NCBI GenBank assembly: GCA_021846485.1
Contig: JAJZWW010000199.1
Coordinates: forward strand, 1 to 6,362
Length of the DNA: 6,362 nt
From: Actinomycetes bacterium
GTDB lineage: Bacteria; Actinomycetota; Acidimicrobiia; Acidimicrobiales; Palsa-688
Direction: 5' to 3'
Both the position numbers and the translations under genes were made by a program. The notes beneath the pieces are model-generated. The model was not told the DNA's origin. It saw nothing but the letters and a program-made list of their open reading frames with translations, and searched no databases. This document shows, in pieces, positions 5,630-6,362 of this stretch; position 1 is the first letter of the stretch, and each line of letters begins with the position of its first letter.

Positions 5630-6362
5630 TATGACATCGTCCCCGCATGACTTGCGCGGTCCGCGAGAATGTTGGCGGGGGCGATGCCCACGACCCGCTT
5701 GTTGAGCGACTTGCCGGCCATCGAACCGTAGAGGCGGGCGTCACCGAAGGTGAGCACCTGCCCGGTCGAGGTCACCTCCCAGTAGCCCTTGCCGCTCTGG
5801 GTGGCAGCGATGCCTACCACCGGTGCCGAGGTCCGGGCGGATGCCGCCATCCCCGGCTCCGAACCGTAGAAGCGGGCGTCGCCGAAGCTGAACACTCCGC
5901 CGTCCGCGGCGACGAGCCAGTAGCCGTGGCCGTCGGGGGTCGACGCCATGCCCACCACCGGAGCCGCAAGGGGTTTGGCGCCCATCGAACCGTAGAAGCG
6001 GGCGTCGCCGAGGCTGAACACCCCGCCGTCCGCGGCGACCTCCCAGTAGCCGTGGCCGTCGGGGGTCGCGGCGATGCCCACCACCGGCTTGTTGAGTGGC
6101 TTGGCGCCCATCGAGCCGTAGAAGCGGGCGTCGCCGAAGCTGAACACCCCGCCGTCCGCGGCGACCTCCCAGTAGCCCGAGGAGGCGGCCACCGGCGGCG
6201 GAGGGCTCACCGGCGTCGCCGAGGTCTCGTTGGAGGCTGGCGACGAACCTGCCGCGTTGATCGCCTTCGCCGTGAAGTAGTAAGTGGTCCCGTCGCTGAG
6301 ACCGCTCACCGTGTAGGACGTCGCGCCGGCCGAGAGCGGCGTCAAGTTGATCGGCGTCGGAG
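5629..6362 (-). CDS. Fn3-domain and GYW/DGGVF repeat protein (partial, 5' end outside window)
   Basis: These are the C-terminal ~243 residues of a larger protein; the frame is open through the right edge. The visible part begins inside a fibronectin type III domain (SYTVSGLSDGTTYYFTAKA, then NAAGSSPASNETSATP). A short proline linker (SPPPP) follows, then four repeats with core GYWEVAADGGVFSFGDARFY and connecting PVVGIAATPDG. Such repeats, with one aromatic-Gly blade-like unit per ~42 residues, suggest a beta-propeller-like fold. In actinobacteria they typically occur in secreted or cell-surface proteins, often after catalytic or adhesion domains, so an extracellular role is likely. The last repeat is degenerate and ends with an unrelated tail (NILADRASHAGTMS). 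Catalytic identity cannot be judged because the N-terminal part is missing. Confidence 0.85.
   Translation of the reverse strand, partial: PTPINLTPLSAGATSYTVSGLSDGTTYYFTAKAINAAGSSPASNETSATPVSPPPPVAASSGYWEVAADGGVFSFGDARFYGSMGAKPLNKPVVGIAATPDGHGYWEVAADGGVFSLGDARFYGSMGAKPLAAPVVGMASTPDGHGYWLVAADGGVFSFGDARFYGSEPGMAASARTSAPVVGIAATQSGKGYWEVTSTGQVLTFGDARLYGSMAGKSLNKRVVGIAPANILADRASHAGTMS
5680..6177 (-). repeat. Four tandem coding repeats of 126-138 bp
   Basis: The units begin, on the minus strand, at 6177, 6051, 5925 and 5787. The first two are exactly 126 bp (42 codons) and the third is 138 bp, carrying a four-codon insertion around SEPGMAASARTS. The fourth is degenerate (TSTGQVLTFGDARLY). Over the GYW-to-FYGS part, units 1 and 2 are nearly identical at DNA level, pointing to recent duplication or gene conversion. 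The period is in frame, so this is protein architecture rather than a non-coding array. Confidence 0.9.

Noticed and set aside
5680..6177. Regular 126-bp periodicity suggestive of a non-coding or CRISPR-like array
   Set aside because: Units are contiguous, in frame and translate into a protein repeat. There are no spacers of the CRISPR type.

Overview
This is a high-GC window with strong G/C preference at third codon positions. It most likely comes from an actinobacterium (Actinomycetota). Three things support this. The hydrogenase subunit and ArsR-type regulator closely resemble the Mycobacterium tuberculosis Rv0081-Rv0083 proteins. The relaxase is of the actinobacterial MobF (TrwC/TraA) type. 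The GYW...DGGVF.FGDA repeats at the right edge are, as I recall, frequent in Acidimicrobiia and related lineages. The class-level placement is a guess.

Left part (1-850, minus strand): the start of a membrane-bound group 4 [NiFe]-hydrogenase (formate hydrogenlyase-like) operon. A NuoB/HycG-like [4Fe-4S] small subunit (338-817) overlaps the TTG start of a HyfB/HycC-like proton-conducting membrane subunit that runs off the window (1-341). Middle left (844-1759, plus strand): a divergent pair. The first is a small zinc-ribbon gene whose reading frame is broken by one or two apparent single-base insertions. The second is an unrecognised helix-rich protein. Next, on the minus strand (1807-2178), is an ArsR/SmtB-type repressor very like Rv0081, the regulator of the mycobacterial Hyc-like locus. 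A possible 28-codon leader ORF precedes it.

The hydrogenase and regulator promoters share the 9-mer TGATAACTT, which contains a TANNNT -10 element. This fits co-regulation or autoregulation. The 26 bp between the hydrogenase start and the zinc-ribbon start appears to hold two overlapping, oppositely directed -10 boxes. Each lies exactly 8 nt from its start codon, as expected for leaderless transcripts.

Right part (2179-6362): mobile-element-derived and accessory sequence. A MobF relaxase gene (2561-5119) has an intact N-terminal relaxase domain, but its helicase domain is cut short just after Walker A and joined in frame to the family's usual C-terminal tail. It looks like an internal deletion derivative. 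No coupling protein, type IV secretion gene, integrase or transposase is present in the window. Convergent to it are an AraC-type DNA-binding-domain-only regulator (5157-5558) and the 3' end of a gene for an Fn3 domain plus four 42-46 residue repeats, probably a surface or secreted protein (5629 to the right edge).
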